Shown here: positions 1-11,130 of the stretch, in pieces
How positions within the stretch are numbered: position 1 is the first letter of the stretch
Layout of the letters: the number at the start of each line of letters is the position of its first letter
NCBI RefSeq assembly: GCF_901000735.1
Contig: NC_081541.1
Span: 44,936,383-45,000,382, forward strand
Length of the DNA stretch: 64,000 nucleotides
From: Corylus avellana
Taxonomy: Eukaryota; Streptophyta; Magnoliopsida; Fagales; Betulaceae
Reading direction: 5' to 3'
Made by a program: the position numbers and the translations under genes
The notes under the pieces: model-generated
What the model was told of the DNA's origin: nothing
Seen by the model: the letters and a program-made list of their open reading frames with translations, nothing else
The model's database searches: none

Positions 1-83
1 GTTGGTGGTTTTATTAATATACGTGGTACAATAGCCTGACTTTTCTCCAATCTCTACTCGGAAAATTAACGTGTAGTGATGTT

Positions 84-585
84 GGACCTGGCTTCTATGC
101 TTGGATGGCCAAGATTCTACCAAAGCTTTTTAACCTAAAAAAGCAACGTCGTTTGGTGACAGCAAGCAAAAAATCAGAGATAATAAAAACTGATAAAAAG
201 AATACACAAAACAAAAACTAACCTGTCAAGAGAGTCTTGGATGACCTCTGTAGGTGGAAACAGATGGTTTGATTCCCACTGGTGCAAACTCAACTCTATT
301 TTTGCTTCTGTTCACCTTGATTATGCAAATTCAGAAGGAAATCCATGGCTTGGAAGCAGAATCGGAGCTCAGGGCTTTGGGCGTAGAGAATTTGGGTTTC
401 AGAAGTTCAAAGACTGTTGGGCTTCTCAAGTTCAAAGAATTGGGTATCTTGCGTCTAACTAAGCTAGGAGATGACCGTTAACCGTTTTGTGTGCAAGTTA
501 CCAAACGGCGTTGTTTTTCGGATAAAAAAGCCCTTGGTAAAATCTTGGCCATCCAAGCAAATTACCGCAGATTGAAGCCAGGTCC
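84..585. mobile_element. Non-autonomous Mutator-like element (TIR-MULE)
   Basis: Terminal inverted repeats of about 85 bp begin GGACCTGGCTTC at the left and end GAAGCCAGGTCC at the right. They share the inner block around CTTGGATGGCCAAGAT. The element is flanked by a perfect 9-bp duplication, AGTGATGTT, at 75-83 and 586-594. Long terminal repeats with a 9-bp target duplication are the signature of Mutator-like elements. The roughly 330-bp interior has short overlapping open frames (241-462 and 254-481) that I do not recognise; they could be a captured gene fragment (Pack-MULE) or noise. There is no transposase. Confidence 0.8.
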
Positions 586-611
586 AGTGATGTTATAGTA
601 TATAATACTTA

Positions 612-957
612 GGGGAAACTTCACTTTGATCTCCTGAACTTTTACCCGATTTTATAAATTCTCTTGAACTTTCAATTACTCTCAATTAGAACCCTTTCAT
701 TAATTTTAGCCGTTAAACATACAAAAAAAATCAAAATGTCCTTGATTTTCATTTTTTTTTTAAATAAAAAAACGTTTTGGAAGTTAGAATTTTATACAAA
801 AGTCAGGGGTATAAACATCATGTAATGTTTAAAATCTAACGGAGGGATCCACATTGAAAGTAATTGAAAGTTCAGGGGTCCAAAATGAGATATTTGAAAG
901 TTCAGGAGGGTTTGTAAAATCGAGTGGAAGTTCAGGAGGCCAAAGTGAAGTTTTCCC
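612..957. mobile_element. MITE with 9-bp target duplication
   Basis: Imperfect terminal inverted repeats of about 50 bp (GGGGAAACTTCACTTTGA at the left, mirrored by the end TTCACTTTGG read on the - strand) enclose a non-coding interior. A perfect 9-bp duplication TAATACTTA flanks it at 603-611 and 958-966. Related sequence recurs around 9120-9745. The 9-bp duplication suggests a Mutator-type mobiliser, which is inference. Confidence 0.75.
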
Positions 958-1349
958 TAATACTTATTATCACTAAACCCTAAATTTGGGGTAGTTTCCG
1001 ATAATTAGTAATTCGGGTAGTAAATATACGAGCTAATTTAAAGCGCATATACTTATGTTAGTGGAACGAAAATGGAGAGGATTTTGTTAGAGTACAATTT
1101 AGTAGGGCAAAATTGTATTTTCAATTAAAAAGACCATTTTACCTTCTTATTTTTGCCTAACCGGTTCTTTTTCATTTTCTTTGAAATGGAGATGATCCTT
1201 TTGGCATATTAGTTTTCTTACATTTGTTACACAAATTTGCTAGCAATTTTGATAACAAATTACTAACAAAGATTGGAACCTAAAACTTGCACTTTGTCGG
1301 AGCTTCAATTTTGCAATTCATTTGGTACTAAAAGTGCAGATAGTATAGT

Positions 1350-1460
1350 CCTCAAGGGGTAGCTCAATCAGCTGTAGACTACTCCTAATGAAGCGGAAGT
1401 CACTAGTTCGAATCCCCCATTTTCTTCCCTTGTGTGGACATGTCAAAAAAAAAAAAAAAG
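1350..1460 (+). mobile_element. tRNA-derived SINE
   Basis: The head resembles a tRNA gene, with a box-A-like GTAGCTCAATCAGC followed by a box-B-like AGTTCGAATCCC. The body ends in an A run of about 15. A near-perfect 20-bp duplication starting AAAAGTGCAGATA lies at 1330-1349 and 1463-1482 (one mismatch). Together these define a complete SINE insertion. A second, more worn member of the family lies at about 33515-33612. Confidence 0.85.
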
Positions 1461-1618
1461 ATAAAAGTGCAGATAATATAGTTGATGTGTTGTGACTTTT
1501 TTTATTGCAATGTTTCTTTTTTGGGTAATTAGGTTACCAATTCTTTGTGCTTTTCGTCATTTTAACGTTAAGAAATTGACGTGAAAATATAATTATTTCC
1601 CTAAAATATAAGATAACA

Positions 1619-1619
1619 A

Positions 1620-1654
<35 letters not shown>
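1619..1654. repeat. (TAA)n microsatellite
   Basis: About twelve uninterrupted TAA/ATA trinucleotide units. The open frames read through it on the - strand are low-complexity artefacts. Confidence 0.9.
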
Positions 1655-1655
<1 letters not shown>

Positions 1656-1697
1656 TGAGTTGAGTACTTATGGGGCTCGTGGCCATGAGCCACCCCT

Positions 1698-1860
1698 TCA
1701 TATTGGGGTGACCATGAGCCACCCTTTCTCTTAGGATTCGGCTTTTGACCACCCCATTCAAAAGGGGTAGAGCCACCCGTCATATCGAGTGACCATGAGC
1801 CACCCCTCTCTTAGGATGTGGCTTTTGGCCATCTCATTCAAAGAAAGTGGTTTTAGCTTT
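1698..1860. repeat. Tandem pair with GAGCCACCC motif
   Basis: Two imperfect copies of an 82-bp unit begin at 1698 and 1780. Each contains ACCATGAGCCACCC, a TCTCTTAGGAT block and a GGCTTTTG block. Sequence rich in the same GGGGTGG/CCACCCC words recurs at 20341-20490, 42320-42560 and 51230-51370, so it is a dispersed family, probably MITE-derived. Confidence 0.55.
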
Positions 1861-1979
1861 TTCTATCAAGTGGTCGCAAACCATTGTGGTGACTAGGGCA
1901 CAACCCAATCATGGTTAGATCGAGTGTTCCCATACACAACTATTTAAGTAGTTGAGTTGGGTGACAAAGTATAACCACA

Positions 1980-2015
<36 letters not shown>

Positions 2016-2679
2016 TTTTAAAAATATATATATTTGAGGAGCATACTTGTAGTTTTTCATTTATTTTGAAGAAAATACTATAGAAGTCTCGAATTTAGGG
2101 TTTGCCTAAATTCAAGTCTCAAATCTATTAACTTGAAAATTGAGGTCTTAAAAGTCAAAATTGTAAAAAACACAAAGGTTTGTGACATTTACATTTTCAT
2201 TTTTTTTTAAAAGAATTATTTTAATGAGGAGGGTGTTTGTTTGGGGTTTCACATTGTCTAATGACCAAACATATGCAGTAACATTTGAGAATGTTTTTTG
2301 TGGCATATTGGTTGCATGAAATGTGTTCATTTTTAATTTGTTTTGTAATTAAGAGAGATGGTGTTAAGGTATATATATCTTTATGAGTATGAGTACTTAA
2401 TTAGTCCCTCGTATATATAATAATCACAAAAATAGATAATCCACAAAATATATAAATATTAGTCCAACCCTTTTTCCCCTTGATTGTCAAGGACGATGAG
2501 AGCATGACCAAGTGAAAAAGAAAAAGAAAAAGAAGAAGTAATTAATTATGAGTTGTTGAAAGATGTTAAGCCTAATGATGTGGGGGATGAAAAGGTAACA
2601 CATATGGAGGAGACAACAAAAGATGGTGCCCAAATTAATTGACCCTGTTTATTCTTTGATCCCATTATAGATTTATGTG

Positions 2680-3341
2680 GACTTTGTTACCCAAAAAAGT
2701 CTAGAAAGTGAGGCTCTACTTTTTCTCTAGAACTCTCATTCTTTCTTCCTTGGGGCAACACTAAGGAAGAAATTACAGAGGAGAGAAGATCTAGATCTAG
2801 ATCTTTTCTCCTTTGTGATTTCTTCTTCGGTCTTCTTAGTGGTCTCTTCGGGTTTCTGTGTCGAGTTTGTAGATCTAGAGCTAGATCTGGTTCTTCAAAA
2901 TTAGTTCTGATCATCTTCATCAGCCAAGGCATGTCTTCCTGGGGATATCTATGATGCCGTCCTCCTTCGCTGCCACTTGTGGAGATTTTTTTTTCTTTGA
3001 TTTTTTTATTCTTTTTGTCTTGGTCTTTGGGTCGAGGAGGTGTAGATTAGTGTGGGGTTTATCTTTCACGGCCGGATTCTTTAGTTTTTTGTTGTTTAAA
3101 TTTTTTGTTTTTGTATTTAGGCTACCAATGTTTTAGATCTAGTCTGCTGAGAGCAAATATGTTCCATAATTGTAGTTGTAGATATGCATTTCATTGTAAG
3201 AATTTTTTGATTGTATCTATGACTTTGTAACCTCATAGTATTTGGCTATAAATTTTCAGAGCTTTATGCTCTGTATGTTGTAAAAGTTTTATGCTTTTGA
3301 ACTTTTATTAATGAAATTTACAGATTTCTTGTTAAAAAAAA
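2680..3341 (+). mobile_element. Retroposed sequence with A tail and 16-bp target duplication
   Basis: A 662-bp segment ends in an A run and is flanked by ATTATAGATTTATGTG (2664-2679) and ATTATGGATTTATGTG (3342-3357), 15 of 16 bases identical. That is the footprint of LINE-type retroposition. The interior is T-rich with no convincing protein. It could be a 5'-truncated LINE tail or a processed transcript; I could not identify the source. Confidence 0.7.
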
Positions 3342-3814
3342 ATTATGGATTTATGTGACCTTGTCTTGGTTGGAAGACGCCATAATATTGGGTTTTAGAT
3401 ATCGTGCTGATTGCTCAACCGTTCGAGCTTCAACTGTTCGGATTGTTCAACCACCTGTTCAAATATGTAAAGTTTAAAGCAACTCTCACATGAAGTGTTT
3501 TATTACAGTGCAATAGAACAACCTTATTACACGAGATCATACTAGATTTCTTGCCTCATCGGATTTGAAGAGCAAACTACTTGGAGGAAAGGATTCTTTA
3601 AGTTTGAACCACACAACATGAGATGGATTAATGCAATTATGATTCCAATCTGTTTCTAGTAAGCTATCATGATTTATTATGAATCATGATAGCAAAAGCC
3701 AGGGTGGAAACACCATCAACAAACAAAAGATTGGAAATGCTATTTCTTACAGACGAAAAACAAATCTTACAAAATTAATTTCCACACAAAAGGAGAAGGG
3801 AGAGTACATATTTC

Positions 3815-3934
3815 AAAGCTTCATAATCTCAAATCAAAAACTTCCTTTGTTAAGGCAAAATCTGAGTATATATATATATATACTCAGATTTTGCCTTAAC
3901 AAAGGAAGTTTTTGATTTGAGATTATGAAGCTTT
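3815..3934. repeat. Perfect 120-bp palindrome
   Basis: Two 60-bp arms are exact reverse complements with no spacer, centred at 3874/3875 in a TATATA core. The outer ends are AAAGCTTCATAATC and GATTATGAAGCTTT. An (AT)n tract follows at 3940-3979. No protein or known RNA is recognised. Confidence 0.9.
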
Positions 3935-3938
3935 CTGA

Positions 3939-3979
<41 letters not shown>

Positions 3980-3980
<1 letters not shown>

Positions 3981-5284
3981 GGGTCAATATGAGTTGTCAT
4001 CCTAAAAATCCTGGAATATATCCTGAGTTCTTAAATAAATATATTAAACTCTATTAGAAAAAGAAAAATATTAAACTCTCAAAATCTAAAAATTTTCAAA
4101 TCTCAACCATCTTTTTCAAATTTAATGGCCGAGATTTTGTCATATAAACATTTATTGCCTCTATAAACTCAATATTTATTATATCATCGTAAAAAATCTT
4201 GATTCAATTAAACCATTATTTGTTTTTTCTTTTATTTGATCACGAGTATCATGCACTTGGCTTCTCCTTAATTACACTTGACTTCTCGAAGATGTTAAAT
4301 CATGGATTATCTTAAAAATTAACTAACAATAAAAAATTAAATATTTAATTAATATTCTAACAAGTTGAGGAAGCCCGGTCGTCCAATAGTATACATTGTT
4401 TGAGGATTTGCTTCTTGTCCCTATAAAGATGGTAGTTTTTTTTTTTTTTTTTTTTGGGCATGGTTAATAGATAAAAGCATGGTTTTAAAACAACTGTTGA
4501 ATCATTGTTTTGTAACATGTCCCGCATCCAAACAAAGATGGAACAAATGGGAGGTTAGCCGCTCCCAATGAGGATATTGTTTCAACCAACCCCATGATTG
4601 CAAATGCAGCAAAAGAAATGCTAGAAATCATATTTTTATTCTACAACTATTTTATAATGCTAACGTTTCAATGTCAATCAATATTTAAATTTTTTTTTTA
4701 AAACAAAGATTGAGATTCAAAGATTAGTTAGAACTGTCACATTAACTTAATTAGTAAGATAATTATGAGGTAAAAATATAGTTTCTGGTGTTGTTCTTTA
4801 AGACACGGCAACACTTTTCTTCTTTTGGGTTAATGATTATAATCAAATTGAGGAAGCAATCTTGATTTGTTCTAATCTTCTCTCTCTCTCTCTCTCTTAG
4901 AGAGACAGACGTGCAAGAATGAGGCCAATGATAAGGGATAGTGATGTCTTGAATTGGGATGTACAAACAAGTCATGTGTGGCATGTGAAGATCACTTAAT
5001 GCTCCACATATCTAAAACTTGGATCATGCTAATTGTTTGACTAATCTTGCCAAATACCCTTTTCTAAAGAAGGGATCTCTGGACCAAGATGGAAAAATCA
5101 TGGGACCCCAAAAGGAAGGCAGCATTAATTTCATTCCCTTCATCCTTAAATTACAGACATAATCCTATATATATATATTGGTAAAAACTTGTCAACCATG
5201 TGTGTTGGCCATGTTTATGGGATATTTTTAAGGTAATCATCATAGAATAACTAGGAAGATTCTCTGCTTACATCTGTCTCTTGT
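3980..5284. other. Intergenic, AT-rich
   Basis: No gene is supported here. It holds a T run (4437-4455), a worn MITE-like stretch around 4615-4790 (GAAATGCTAGAAATC, TTTTTATT words) and a (CT)n tract at 4880-4899. The last few hundred bases are presumably the promoter of the TBL gene, with TATATATATA at about 5285-5294 and CT-rich leader sequence at 5320-5360. Confidence 0.6.
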
Positions 5285-5369
5285 ATATATATATATACAT
5301 ACATATAATTATGATTCTAATCTCTCTGGCTCTCTCCCCTGCACCCTCTCTCTCTCTGCAGAAACAAAG

Positions 5370-8300
5370 ATGGGGTTTGGAACTCAGAGGTGTTGTTCCA
5401 TCCTTGTTGCATTGTTGGTGATTTACACACCTCTTTGTTTAGCAAACAATAGAAGAAGCAATGTGAAGTGGAGAAAACAGCAAAGTCACTGCAACTTGTA
5501 TGAAGGAACTTGGGTGGAGGATGATTCTTACCCTCTCTATGACTCTCTGACATGCCCTCACATCCGCAAGGAGTTTGACTGCCTAAAGTATGGCCGCCCT
5601 GATAAACTCTACCTCAAGTATAGATGGCAGCCAAATGAATGTGATTTACCCAGGTACTCTGTCTTTCTTGCTCTTCACTTTCTGCAGAATGTGCGTGTAT
5701 TTGATGGATTGGTAGCTTTGCACTATTAGGCTTGTGAGTCATATAAAGCATTGATCATGTTCATGTACCTTTCTTGGCCTACCTTGAATTTAACGACCTT
5801 CTAGAAAAGGTACTCTTCGTGACTATTTGAAAAAGTGGCGTTTATTTTTCTCCATGTTCTCTGACTTTTTCTCTGAGAAATTTCCAGTATGCCTGCCATC
5901 TTTTTGCAGAATCTGCACACACCCTTTACTTTTCTTTATCCAGCAAATCAATATTCAGCACCATATTGAATGCTGATTTGGTTAAACCCTTAAAATCATA
6001 ATAAAAAGATTACCCAATGCAGATAAGAGTATGAATATATATCGTTTTTCCTTTTCTTCCTTCTTCTTCTTCTTCTTCTTCTTTTTTCCTTAAAAAATAA
6101 AAAATAAAAAATTGATTATTCGTTTCTTGAACCACTAGCATTTGACATAATACTATCGTCACTAAGGCAATTATTTTATTAGTTGACAAAGAGATGAGTT
6201 GTCAGTAGTGCAGAAAGCAATACCATATATGGTCCTTATATAGGAAGGAACAAAGAAGCAATCTCATGCCAACACACATCTCAAATGTGGTCCATGTCCT
6301 GTGCACATAGCATAGGTTTGCAGGTTTTTTTATTTATTTTTTCCTCTAATCATGTTTTCATAGACTTAATATGATCTTCAAATATTTTTCTGCCATAAAT
6401 AAGTTTTAGGTAGCTAGGAGAGAATTTGTTGAACAGATGGAACAACTAAGCGATTCCTTGCATAAAATCTAGAGGATCTTATTTCTTTTTTTTTTTTTTT
6501 TTTTTTTCTTTCCCCACCCACACCCCCGCCCCTTTCTTATGAATATTTAATGCCAAATATTGATTTATTTATTTTTTCTATTTTGGGCTTATTTTGAATT
6601 TGTTTTGGAGAAAAGATGAGAAAAAAATGAAAGAAATTAAAAAAAAGACAGGGCATTATTACCTTCAAATTAAAATTTAATTTCCCCCACTTTTGGTTAA
6701 TCTTTTTTCTTACTAATTTGAACAATTACACATGGGAAAAAACATTGCAGATTTGATGGTGAAGATTTTCTACAGAGGCTTAAGGGGAAGAATATCATGT
6801 TTATAGGGGACTCCGTTAGTCTCAACCAGTGGCAATCTCTACTATGCTTGCTTCATGCTGCTGTGCCTGATTCCAAAGTCATAGAGCAGACAAATGTGTC
6901 AATTTCTACCACCACCTTCCTGGTAAATGAACCTTATACCTACCAAATATTTCAATTAGCTTCTCTTTGAATCATGTCGGGTTCATGTGTTGTCAAAAAT
7001 TGTTACCCCTAAATGTCGGGCATTGGTTCATGTCGTATTGAGATATGAGTATAAAATTATATATGTTAACCCTAACCCGACACATTTAATAAAATGGGTA
7101 AAAACTTTCTATTTCTAAGAGTTGGACTCAACTTTGCAGGACTATGGAGTTTCAGTTATTCTGTTTAATTCCCACTACTTGGTAGACATCGAAGAAGAAC
7201 AAGTTGGTCGAGTTCTAAAGCTTGATTCTCTGAAGAATGGCGCCCTGTGGAAAGAGATGGATGTTCTGGTTTTCAACACTTGGCTTTGGTGGTACCGCAA
7301 AGGACCTAAGCAACCGTACGTATGAGCTCTATACTTCGGGTCCGTTTGGGATTGCTATTTCAATAAGTGTGATTTTAAAAACTGCTACTTTTTAAAATCG
7401 CAAAGGCATTTGGTAAATCATGTTAAAAAGTATTTTTTATCAGCACCTCCTAACCTGTTCATAGAAATCGCAGATTTTTTTTTTCTACTATAAATTAAGT
7501 GATTTTTAAATCGCAATGCTAAATGCCTTATATTTTGCAATATTTTTTAAAAACGCAGATTATTCTTGTGAAATCATAATCCCAAACACACCCTTCTATG
7601 AGAATAACATCATCATGCAGAATGTGGATTTATTGTGTGATGGCTTAATTTTCTGATATATTGCAGATGGGACTATGTTGAAGATGAGAACAAGGTTGTC
7701 AAGGACATGGATAGGATGGTTGCTTTTCGCAAAGGTTTGACAACCTGGGCCAACTGGGTTGATGAAGATGTGGATCCGACAAAAACTAGAGTCATTTTCC
7801 AAGGAATTTCTCCTTCTCATTACAAGTAAGCTACTTTTTCTTCATTTCCATTTTCAACTCCATTACTGCATCAGAAAAGTTTGTTAAACCACCCGTTATC
7901 TCAAAAGTTGATAAAAAAAATTGAATTTAATCATTTAATTAATATTTTACACTATTTTCACGTGTGAACTCAAACTCTTCCTAGAGCACACTTCCTCACA
8001 ATGTGTTTATAAGTGTGGGGGTGGGTTTCGATGTTCTTTTTTAGCCTCATGTATCTTTGACAAGAAATCAAGTCGGATGATGTACGTGCCATCGATAAAT
8101 GTAGGAAAATTGTTAAGTTGGTCCTTCTGGTTTGAGATTGTGACAAATAGCTTCATAGTGTTTAATATGTAACTAAATACTCACTGAAAAAAAAAAAGAC
8201 GACTGTCGTTAAAAAAGTTGACAGAATCTGTTAATGTGCTATATCAACACCAATCATATTGTATTAGAAAAAAAAAAAAACACCAATCATATTGTGACAC

Positions 8301-8850
8301 ACATCACAAATAATAAAAAATAAAATAGTTTTAATTTTATTTAAAAAAAAAAAATCAAGAAGGTGATAGAGTCACCCCTTTGACCAAACAGAGAGTGGTT
8401 GAACCAACCCTAGGCCGGTCAGCGGCCTAGGGTAGCCAATAAAGCTGAAAGCATAGGTACATAACATATTTACCTTTTGTTTGCACTAAGTTTTGGACTA
8501 GTAACATATATTGTCATGTCTATATACTTTTTTGTTTTTGTGTTGATTGAATTAGTGGGGCTGATTGGGGCGAGCCAGAAGTGACAAACTGCTCAAAGGA
8601 GACAGAGCCAATAAGTGGGTCAACATTCCCAGGTGGTTTGCCAGAAGCAGCATTGGTAGTGAAAGATGTGTTAAGCAGAATAAGGAAACCTGTTCATCTG
8701 CTTGATATAACAAATCTCTCACAACTAAGAAAAGATGCACATCCTTCCTCTTACAATGGATTCAAGGGCATGGACTGCACTCATTGGTGTGTTGCTGGGC
8801 TTCCAGACACCTGGAATCAACTTTTATCAGCTGCTCTGATAGCTAATTGA
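5370..8850 (+). CDS. Trichome birefringence-like (TBL/DUF231) protein, TBL38/41-like
   Basis: Probable polysaccharide O-acetyltransferase of the TBL/PMR5 family, which acts in the Golgi on xylan, mannan or pectin. Five exons are read: 5370-5653, 6751-6922, 7140-7315, 7667-7825 and 8556-8850. All have GT-AG borders and compatible phases, giving about 361 residues, a normal size for the family. The N-terminus is a hydrophobic signal or anchor. The PMR5N-type block follows ([18 protein letters not shown], then [10 protein letters not shown]). Exon 2 carries the catalytic GDS in [14 protein letters not shown], exon 3 has [11 protein letters not shown], and exon 5 ends with the conserved DCTHWC (DxxH) motif. 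The start is the first ATG before the signal peptide. Family membership is certain. The exact TBL number and sugar target are not; the short, soluble-looking N-terminus resembles the TBL37-43 group (inference). Confidence 0.92.
7338..7593. mobile_element. MITE in TBL intron 3
   Basis: Inverted ends GGGTCCGTTTGGGATTG and CATAATCCCAAACACACCC enclose a hairpin-rich non-coding interior with paired AAAATCGCAA words. The 'GTTTGGGATTGCG' type of terminus recurs across the window (10900, about 12905, 24840, 26700, 35100, 43800, 59650), marking an abundant Tourist-like family. A TTC triplet borders both sides but is too short to prove a target duplication. Confidence 0.6.
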
Positions 8851-9566
8851 ATTTCTTGAATACACAAACACAAAGAAAGAGCTAATTAGCCATGAAAAAG
8901 CAAAAGTTCTCAAATAGTTTCCTTGATTTGTAACTTATTCATTGATTTGATTGTTATTGAAAACAATCATAGGGCTAGATGACAATGTAGTAGTTGGGAT
9001 GGAACATATGAAACTTCTATTTCAAATCCCTGTTACAACAGTAGTTGATGCGTGTCTGATTGATTTAGCCGTTTCAATATGTTTGGTTTGATTTGGGTAT
9101 TTTAAAAACATAGATTTTTTTAGGAAAAACTTCACTTTAGACTCCTAAACTACCGTGCGTTTTGAGAAGAGCTACCCACAATTCAAAAAGGACAGAAATT
9201 TTCTTCAAATCGGTATAGAGGAAATATCCTCCAATCCATGTAAAATAGTGTCAAGTGTCTATAAACATTTAAGTCACATTAAATTATTAACCTCATTAAT
9301 AGCAGTTTACTAATTTAGACTAAATTTAATGTACCTTTTAAATGTTTATAGACACTTTGCACTATTTTACATGGGTTGAATGATATTTCCTCCATATCGG
9401 TTTGGATAAAATTTATGTCCATTCAAAAACTCTCAATTTACACCCCTGAATTTTTAATTTCAATCAATTTACTCCATTCGTCAGATTTTAAACGTTAAAA
9501 ATGATAAAATGACATTTATACACTTGGCTTTTGTTTTTATAAAATTTCAAATTTACCCTTAATTTC

Positions 9567-9598
<32 letters not shown>

Positions 9599-9734
9599 TC
9601 GAAGGAAAATTTGGTATTTTTAGGCATTTCCGTTAGAAGTTAACGGCTAAAACTAATGGATGAGGTAAATTGATTGAAATTGAAAGTTCAGGAGTGTAAA
9701 TTTAGAGTTTTTTGAATTTTGAGGTTTAAAGTGC

Positions 9735-9765
<31 letters not shown>

Positions 9766-10138
9766 AAATCATGATTTTTGTTTTTTCTGTTCAATATGGT
9801 GAAATAGGATTACAAGGAAGTAAAAATCAAGAGGGGTAACCTCTTCAACAATAGGCCCGAACATAAAGACGATGCTTGAAATAAGAACAATAAATAGGAA
9901 ATGAGCCAATAAATGGCTACCTTGAGCTAGAAGTCAAAAAATGAGCCGCACATGATGATTCCTAAAGCAAAAATACTTATCTTTCCTTTAAAAATACTGT
10001 TAAAAAGCATTAACGCAAAGACAAATTAAACAGAAAAGATGGTTTCTTGAAGAATCATCAACCAGGCCAGTCCTCTGAAAAAAGCTATTCTCACTTTAAG
10101 ATAATGGAAAGAACATCAACTTTTTCCTTTGTCCAATC
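8851..10138. other. TBL 3' flank and nested MITEs
   Basis: After the TBL stop there is AT-rich 3' flank. From about 9120 to 9745 there are inverted-repeat blocks related to the element at 612-957 (AACTTCACTTTAGA, GAAAGTTCAGGAGTG). A second MITE is nested at about 9207-9404, with long inverted repeats built on CATGTAAAATAGTG and CACTATTTTACATGGG. No gene was found. Confidence 0.55.
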
Positions 10139-10145
10139 TATAAAA
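10139..10145 (+). promoter_or_regulatory. TATA box of dirigent gene 1
   Basis: TATAAAA lies 48 bases before the ATG at 10187, implying a very short leader. Supported by position only. Confidence 0.5.
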
Positions 10146-10186
10146 TGGTAAAGAAAAAGCTCCGACTCTCTTGAAACAATTCCAGA

Positions 10187-10786
10187 ATGGCTTGTTTTCT
10201 CACTTTCATCACCACCCTTTACTCCTTCTTGATCATCTTCTCAACCTCCCTGAACACCATCAGTGGAGCTTTCATTGAGGAATCCTCTGAAGCCATAGCA
10301 ATAAAGCGCGAAGAAAAGATGAGCCAGAGCCATCTCCACTTCTTCTTCCATGACATCCTCAGTGGCAAACACCCAAGTGCTGTGAGAATTGCAGGGCCAC
10401 CAGAAAGCACCTTCGACAATTTCGGGAACACAATGATGATTGATGATGCACTCACCGAAGGGCCCGAGCCCACATCAAAGCTCGTTGGAAGAGCTCAAGG
10501 CTTCTACTCCATGGCTGCTCAGAACGACGTAGCTTTGCTTATGGTTATGAATTTTGCTTTCGTGGAAGATAAGTACAATGGGAGTAGCATCAGCATGCTT
10601 GGAAGAAATTCGGTGTTGGATGACGTGAGAGAAATGCCGATTGTTGGAGGTAGCGGGCTTTTCAGAAATGCTCGCGGCTACGCAATGGCGCATACAAATT
10701 TGGTGGATCCAAACACAGGGGATGCCATTGTTGAGTACGATGTTTATGTCTCCAATTTCGAGCTTGGTGCTGGTTTAGCAATATAG
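10187..10786 (+). CDS. Dirigent protein 1 (DIR-b/d type)
   Basis: Intronless, 199 residues. The N-terminus is a signal peptide (MACFLTFITTLYSFLIIFST...). The single dirigent domain (PF03018) then starts at HLHFFFHDILSGKHPSAVRI and continues through PPES, GRAQGFYSMAAQ, the FAFVEDKYNGSSISMLGRN strand and MPIVGGSGLFRNARGYA, ending YDVYVSNFELGAGLAI. Dirigent proteins are secreted beta-barrels that guide stereoselective coupling of phenoxy radicals (lignans and relatives). The HLHFFFHD and PIVGGTG-like blocks place this one with the DIR21/22-like b/d subfamily, whose substrates are mostly unknown. It is the first of a local cluster. Its TAG stop aligns with a sense codon in gene 2. Confidence 0.93.
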   Translation: MACFLTFITTLYSFLIIFSTSLNTISGAFIEESSEAIAIKREEKMSQSHLHFFFHDILSGKHPSAVRIAGPPESTFDNFGNTMMIDDALTEGPEPTSKLVGRAQGFYSMAAQNDVALLMVMNFAFVEDKYNGSSISMLGRNSVLDDVREMPIVGGSGLFRNARGYAMAHTNLVDPNTGDAIVEYDVYVSNFELGAGLAI

Positions 10787-10899
10787 GAATATTATTTGTC
10801 ATGGCAACATTTCTTTAATTTTTGTTTTTCTTTGTTATTTGATTATGCCTTTTTAAATTATTATTTTTTTATGAATATCTAAGTTTTTGGGATAACTAA

Positions 10900-11130
10900 G
10901 AACTTGTTTGGAATTGCGTTTGAGAATAGAGCTTTTAAGTCAAAAATTGTTTTTGGCAAAAGCTTAATTTTTAAGCTTTTGCCAAAAGTGCGTTTTAGCC
11001 ATTTTTAGGCTTTTTGGATTCTTAAAAGCGCTTTTAATTTTTTTACCAAACACGTACTTTTTTCTTCAAACGGATTTTTTGAGTGATAAATGTACTTTTA
11101 AGTCTCACAAACGCAATTCCAAACAAGGTC
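10900..11130. mobile_element. Tourist-like MITE (PIF/Harbinger type)
   Basis: A 231-bp element with ends GAACTTGTTTGGAATTGCG and CGCAATTCCAAACAAGGTC. It is bordered by TAA at 10897-10899 and 11131-11133, and has an internal hairpin of AAAGCTT-rich arms. A TAA target duplication and a GTTTGG terminus fit PIF/Harbinger MITEs. Another copy follows dirigent gene 2. Confidence 0.75.

Noticed and set aside
1350..1425. Possible tRNA gene
   Set aside because: Box A- and B-like words are present, but there is no cloverleaf or anticodon arm I can fold, and the A tail with a target duplication shows a SINE.
2687..2932. 81-codon frame on the - strand, rich in Lys/Arg
   Set aside because: It lies antisense inside the retroposed segment and is of low complexity, with no homology recognised.
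3815..3934. Annotating the palindrome as a microRNA gene
   Set aside because: Arms pair perfectly with no loop or mismatches and there is no promoter or known mature sequence. It is reported only as a repeat.
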